Source: Winogradskyella endarachnes | GTDB taxonomy: Bacteria; Bacteroidota; Bacteroidia; Flavobacteriales; Flavobacteriaceae | Assembly (NCBI RefSeq): GCF_009741275.1 | Contig: NZ_WOWS01000003.1 | Location: 517,155-581,154 of the forward strand | Length of the DNA stretch: 64,000 nt | Reading direction: 5' to 3' | Part shown: piece after piece, positions 59,833-64,000 of the stretch | Layout of the letters: every line of letters starts with the position of its first letter | Numbering within the stretch: position 1 is the first letter of the stretch | Translations under genes and position numbers: made by a program | The notes under the pieces: model-generated | The model's input: only the letters and a program-made list of their open reading frames with translations | What the model was told of the DNA's origin: nothing | Database searches by the model: none

Positions 59833-61806
59833 ATGAAACACATTTTACTTACAATTGCCCTTTTGTCTGTATGTAATTTTACATTTAGCCAAAAAGTAGA
59901 ACTAAGCAATTTATCTGAACAGAATAAAGAATTATTAGAACGATTACAAATTCAAGAACAAGAAAGATTAGATCGAATAAGTTCTTTTTTGCAATTACAC
60001 CCTAATGTTAAGGCAAATCGTTCTAATGAAATTAATACTATTTTTATTTATGATATTGTTAATGGAAGGCCAATTTATAAAGCTACTGATAATTTGGAAG
60101 CTAGTAAAGCAACAAAAACTAACAGGTTACAATCTGGAGGTAGTTTAGGATTAAATTTAGATGGTACAGGTATGACTGTAGGTGTTTGGGATGGAGGTCC
60201 TGCTCAAGCTTCTCATACTGAATTTATGGATCAAGGTGGAACAACATCTAGAGTCACAATTATAGATAACACCGTTGTCGATGGTGATACGGGTTTTAGT
60301 TCTCATGGAACTCATGTTTCTGGTACAGTTGGAGCAAGAGGAGTTGATTCTAATGCCTTAGGTATGGCACCTAATATTAATATTAAATCTTATAATTGGA
60401 ATAGTGACGAAACTGAGATGGTTAGTGCTGTTAATGCCAGTGAAAATGCAATTATTCTTTCTAATCATTCTTATGGTGTACCTGTAGAACAAGATGATGG
60501 AACATTAGATGCATGGTGGATGGGTGCTTATACACAAGATTCGTATGATATAGATGAAATTGCTAAATCTAATCCAAAGTACTTAATAGTTGCTTCTGCT
60601 GGTAATTCAGGAACAGTTAGTTATACGGGTGGATTGTATTCTGGATACGATAAATTAACAACGGATAAAAATGCTAAAAACAATTTGGTGGTAGCTAATG
60701 CAAATCCAACTACCACAGAGCAACCAGTATTTAGTGGGAATTTTGAATTAACTAATTTGGTTATCAATAATAGTAGTAGTCAAGGACCATCGGATGATTT
60801 AAGAATTAAACCAGATATTGCAGCAGATGGTACAAATTTATTTTCACCTATTCCAACAGATAGTTATGCAACATATTCTGGTACTTCAATGGCTTCGCCA
60901 AATACAACTGGTACTTTAGCTTTAATTCAACAATATTATTTCCAATTACATGGAGAGTATATGAATGCTTCCACATTAAAAGGGTTAGTGTGTCATACTG
61001 CAATAGATGATATAGCGGCAACAGGACCTGATCCTAAATTTGGATGGGGATTTTTAGATGCGAAAGCATCTGCAGAAACGATTTTAGATGAGACAAATTC
61101 TTTAGCAGTTATTAATGAATTAACCATGACTCAAGATGAAACTTATACATTAACATTTTCTGCTCAAGCTGGTGATAATTTAATAGCTACTTTATGTTGG
61201 ACAGATATGCCTGGTGATATAGTTGCAAACGGAACGTTAAATGATCAAACACCAAGATTAGTAAATGATTTAGATTTAAGGATAACAGTAAATGGTACAA
61301 CTTATTTTCCATGGAAATTAGATTATTCTTCCTCTTCAGGGTTTTCTAATTCAACAGGAGATAATATAGTTGACAATGTTGAAAAAATTGAATTTGATGC
61401 TCCGGTTACAGGTGTATATACTTTAACCGTATCACATAAAGGTACGTTAGAAGGTAATGCTGTGCCTATTTTTGGACCACAAACTCAAGATTACTCATTA
61501 ATAGTAACAGGAAATAATCTTACATTAGGTAATGGAGAGAATACATTGGCTAGTGATTTGGTAATTTACCCAAATCCTTCAAATGGTGCTTTTACAGTTA
61601 ACTTTTCTTCAACTCAAAATTCTATTGAAGATGTAAAGATTAATATTTATGATACTAGAGGAAGAATGGTCTTTAATAAAGTATATTCAGACAATACATC
61701 ATTATTTAATGCAACAATTAATTTAAATGAAGTAGAAGGTGGAATGTATATAGTTAATATTACTAAAGGGAATTCTACAACGTCTCAAAAAATTATTATT
61801 GAATAA
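59833..61806 (+). CDS. T9SS-secreted subtilisin-like serine protease (S8)
   Basis: I choose ATG 59833 (MKHILLTIALLSVCNFTFSQ), which gives a direct signal peptide; an upstream GTG at 59755 lies inside a terminator hairpin. The 657-residue protein has a short propeptide, the S8 catalytic triad (Asp120 in GVWDGG, His158 in SHGTHVSG, Ser352 in SGTSMASP), a C-terminal beta-sandwich (about 440-560) and a type A T9SS sorting domain (YPNPSNGAFTVNFSS and ending KIIIE). Secreted S8 proteases of this class degrade extracellular protein. It follows the SusCD unit. Confidence 0.92.
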   Translation: MKHILLTIALLSVCNFTFSQKVELSNLSEQNKELLERLQIQEQERLDRISSFLQLHPNVKANRSNEINTIFIYDIVNGRPIYKATDNLEASKATKTNRLQSGGSLGLNLDGTGMTVGVWDGGPAQASHTEFMDQGGTTSRVTIIDNTVVDGDTGFSSHGTHVSGTVGARGVDSNALGMAPNINIKSYNWNSDETEMVSAVNASENAIILSNHSYGVPVEQDDGTLDAWWMGAYTQDSYDIDEIAKSNPKYLIVASAGNSGTVSYTGGLYSGYDKLTTDKNAKNNLVVANANPTTTEQPVFSGNFELTNLVINNSSSQGPSDDLRIKPDIAADGTNLFSPIPTDSYATYSGTSMASPNTTGTLALIQQYYFQLHGEYMNASTLKGLVCHTAIDDIAATGPDPKFGWGFLDAKASAETILDETNSLAVINELTMTQDETYTLTFSAQAGDNLIATLCWTDMPGDIVANGTLNDQTPRLVNDLDLRITVNGTTYFPWKLDYSSSSGFSNSTGDNIVDNVEKIEFDAPVTGVYTLTVSHKGTLEGNAVPIFGPQTQDYSLIVTGNNLTLGNGENTLASDLVIYPNPSNGAFTVNFSSTQNSIEDVKINIYDTRGRMVFNKVYSDNTSLFNATINLNEVEGGMYIVNITKGNSTTSQKIIIE

Positions 61807-61830
61807 AATAAACTATTATTTTATTTTAGA

Positions 61831-61862
61831 AAAGGTCAACAATTTAATTGTTGATCTTTTTT
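61831..61862 (+). terminator. Terminator of the S8 protease gene
   Basis: AAAGGTCAACAA-TTTAA-TTGTTGATCTTT with a T-run; one G-U pair in the stem. Confidence 0.75.
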
Positions 61863-61939
61863 ATGTTAAGTATATTGTAATTTGTTTAAGTTATACAATA
61901 TATTATAGTTTACTTTGTTAGAAATTTAGAATCATTTAA

Positions 61940-63904
61940 ATGCGTAAAAAATATTTCATAGTTATAGCTTTTTGTATGTTGACCGCAACTGGTTTTACTC
62001 AAAAAAAATTGGAAGGTGGATTATCTGGTTCTAGAAAATCTACTGGTTCAGATTCTACTGATGTTAAAGGAAATAAAGGATATGATAAACTAGCTACAAT
62101 AGATATGTATGTAGCATTTAATAGCATTGTAGATACTATTGAGATGGACACCACCATATCTATAAAGAAGGACTATAAATTTAATTATTTGCAAAGAGAT
62201 AATTTCGGATTAATGCCATTTGCAAATATTGGACAGACCTATAATACATTAAGTTTTAATTCTTTTAATTCTGGAACGGTTCCTTTATTTGGTGCAAGAT
62301 CAAAACACTTTAATTATTTAGAACATGATGATATTAAATTTTACGAAGTTGCAACGCCATTTACAAGATTAACTTATAAAACTGCTTTTGAACAAGGTCA
62401 AATGTTAGATGCATTTTTCACGGTTAACTTAAATAAACAATTTAATTTTTCAATCGCATATAAAGGTTTGCGGTCTTTAGGGAATTATCAAAATGCCTTA
62501 ACCAGTACAGGTAACTTTAGATTTACCTCTAATTATAAAAGTAAAAACAATAGGTATAATGCTAGTGGGTATATAGTAATGCAAGATTTATTAAATCAAG
62601 AAAACGGTGGTTTAAAATCTGAAGATATAAGTAATTTCACTTCTGGTAACGAAGAGTTTATTGATAGATCGGTATTTGATCCAAATTTTGAAGATGCTGA
62701 AAATATATTAGAAGGAAAACGCTTTTTTCTTGAACATTCTTATTTGCTAACTAAAGAAAGAGACTCACTTCATAAACATGAATTAAAGATTTACAATACA
62801 ATTTCTTTCGAGGATAAGTTTTATGAATATACTCAGACGTCTGCAGCTGATGAATATTATGGTGAATTTTTTAATAGTAGTATAAATGATAGAGTAACGT
62901 TAGAGTATTTTAATACGTCTTTAGGTTTAAAATATAATAATGCTATTTTGGGAGATATACGTTTTGCAGTTAATTACACAGATGCAAATTATGGATATAA
63001 TAGTGTTGTTCTATTAGATGAAGAATATATACCAAATCGTATAAAGTATAATTTTGTTGGCTTGGAAGGTGCTTATTCAAAAAGTTATAAGGGATTTCGT
63101 ATTAGTGGTAATGGTGGTGTAAATTTATCAGACATTTATGCAGGAAGTTATGTAGAAGCAAACATTAAGTTAACTCTTAATAAAGATATTTTGATAAAGG
63201 GTGCTATTGGTGTTAATTCTAGACTACCTAATTATAATTATCTGTTATATCAAAGTGACTATCTAAATTATAATTGGTATAATTTAGATAGTTTTAATAA
63301 TATAAATACGCAACAACTAAAGTTTAGTGTTTTATCCGATAAATATTTTAACACTACAGTAGATATATCAAATATAGAAAACTATACGTTCTTTAATTCA
63401 GTGGACACAACGGAAGAATTTAATGTAATTAAACCAGAGCAATATGATGAGTCCTTGCAGTATTTAAGAGTAAAAGTCCAAAAAGAGTTCAAATTTGGTA
63501 ATTTCGCTTTAGATAATACAATTCTGTATCAGAATGTAATTAGTGATAGTAATGTTCTTAATGTTCCAGCTTTAATCTCTAGAAACACCATTTATTATTC
63601 AAATGAGTTTTTTAAAAAATCGATGAGGCTTCAGGTAGGTATAACCTCAAATTATTTTACAGAATATCATATGAATGGTTATGATCCGTTATTATCTGAG
63701 TTTTACACCCAAAATGAGACTAATTTAGGAGGTTTTCCTAGGTTAGATTTTTTCATCAATGCCAAAGTTCGTCAAACCCGTATATTTTTAAAGGCAGAGC
63801 ATTTTAATTCTTCTTTTACGGGTTATGATTATTTTTCAGCCCCCAATCATCCCTATCGAGATTTTACAATACGCTTTGGATTAGTCTGGGATTTCTTTTT
63901 ATAG
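61940..63904 (+). CDS. Putative porin, Bacteroidota type
   Basis: A 654-residue protein with a signal peptide (to about GFTQ, residue 20), a short Lys/Gly/Ser-rich segment and a long beta-barrel-like region with alternating aromatic residues. It includes DNFGLMPFANIGQTYNTLSF (about 91-110) and a typical terminal strand (DFTIRFGLVWDFFL). It resembles the 'putative porin' proteins of Bacteroidota. The passage substrate is unknown. The remaining about 95 bases of the window hold nothing I can assign. Confidence 0.85.
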   Translation: MRKKYFIVIAFCMLTATGFTQKKLEGGLSGSRKSTGSDSTDVKGNKGYDKLATIDMYVAFNSIVDTIEMDTTISIKKDYKFNYLQRDNFGLMPFANIGQTYNTLSFNSFNSGTVPLFGARSKHFNYLEHDDIKFYEVATPFTRLTYKTAFEQGQMLDAFFTVNLNKQFNFSIAYKGLRSLGNYQNALTSTGNFRFTSNYKSKNNRYNASGYIVMQDLLNQENGGLKSEDISNFTSGNEEFIDRSVFDPNFEDAENILEGKRFFLEHSYLLTKERDSLHKHELKIYNTISFEDKFYEYTQTSAADEYYGEFFNSSINDRVTLEYFNTSLGLKYNNAILGDIRFAVNYTDANYGYNSVVLLDEEYIPNRIKYNFVGLEGAYSKSYKGFRISGNGGVNLSDIYAGSYVEANIKLTLNKDILIKGAIGVNSRLPNYNYLLYQSDYLNYNWYNLDSFNNINTQQLKFSVLSDKYFNTTVDISNIENYTFFNSVDTTEEFNVIKPEQYDESLQYLRVKVQKEFKFGNFALDNTILYQNVISDSNVLNVPALISRNTIYYSNEFFKKSMRLQVGITSNYFTEYHMNGYDPLLSEFYTQNETNLGGFPRLDFFINAKVRQTRIFLKAEHFNSSFTGYDYFSAPNHPYRDFTIRFGLVWDFFL

Positions 63905-64000
63905 GATTAGTATTGTGCACTTAGAGTTATTATAATAAAAGTTTAGGCAATAAACGATTGATACTATTGAAGAATCATGGTTAATGATTGCGCTTTATTT

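Noticed and set aside
1..64000. tRNA or rRNA genes
   Set aside because: No cloverleaf-like TTCGAAT/CCA patterns or rRNA-like stretches were noticed in the gaps, although a covariance-model search was not possible here.

Overview
The window reads as a chromosomal segment of a low-GC, gliding, probably aerobic member of the Flavobacteriaceae (Bacteroidota). The evidence is gldB/gldC, a SusC/SusD pair, a large Bacteroidota-type putative porin, several C-terminal type IX secretion (T9SS) sorting domains, many Bacteroidota lipoproteins, promoter boxes of the TAnnTTTG type and few Shine-Dalgarno sequences. No rRNA, tRNA, CRISPR array, prophage or transposase gene was recognised. The genus cannot be named from the sequence alone.

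Layout. (1) 1-3.8 kb: the end of gldB, gldC, two divergently evolved paralogous secreted proteins, a DUF4230 protein and a rhodanese. (2) 3.9-18.2 kb: a TetR regulator followed by a nearly complete aerobic phenylacetate degradation operon in the order paaE-A-B-C-D-G, a serine/threonine dehydratase-like gene, paaH-I, a four-helix-bundle (S23-like) gene, paaJ-Z, a second enoyl-CoA hydratase-like gene in the paaF position, and paaY. The ligase paaK is not in the window. (3) 18.3-23.9 kb: an Lrp regulator divergent from a branched-chain 2-oxoacid dehydrogenase block (E2, ilvE, fused E1). E3 is elsewhere. (4) 24-34 kb: SulP transporter, DUF4136 lipoprotein, a DUF5522-hutU pair, a small HEXXH membrane protein and a 1365-residue T9SS cargo protein. 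(5) 33.4-54 kb: housekeeping and envelope genes (ACC deaminase-like, glucosaminidase-LysM, hemL, Spy-like proteins, YiaAB, DUF5117-type metalloprotease, a CxxCH lipoprotein, lysS, DUF1573, a membrane LuxR regulator, YqaE/Pmp3, lipB, a nucleoid-associated protein, a beta-propeller lipoprotein, rnhB). (6) 54-64 kb: SusC, SusD, a lipoprotein, a T9SS subtilisin and a putative porin.

Functionally, regions 2 and 3 form one catabolic island. Phenylacetyl-CoA goes through epoxidation (PaaABCE), isomerisation (PaaG), ring opening and oxidation (PaaZ) and beta-oxidation (PaaJ, F, H) to acetyl-CoA and succinyl-CoA. The adjoining block feeds branched-chain amino acids through transamination (IlvE) and oxidative decarboxylation (E1/E2). 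Both fit a bacterium living on amino acids. The SusCD-subtilisin locus and HutU point the same way.

The most striking structure is not a gene. Between about 5.7 and 22.8 kb almost every intergenic gap of the catabolic island carries short palindromic repeats of at least nine families. Several provide or abut stop codons. One family has been read through in frame inside three different enzymes (PaaD, E2, E1). A further insertion, the S23-like gene with about 28-bp terminal inverted repeats between paaI and paaJ, supplies part of the PaaJ N-terminus. I saw no copies in the remaining 40 kb, where intergenic hairpins look like ordinary terminators.
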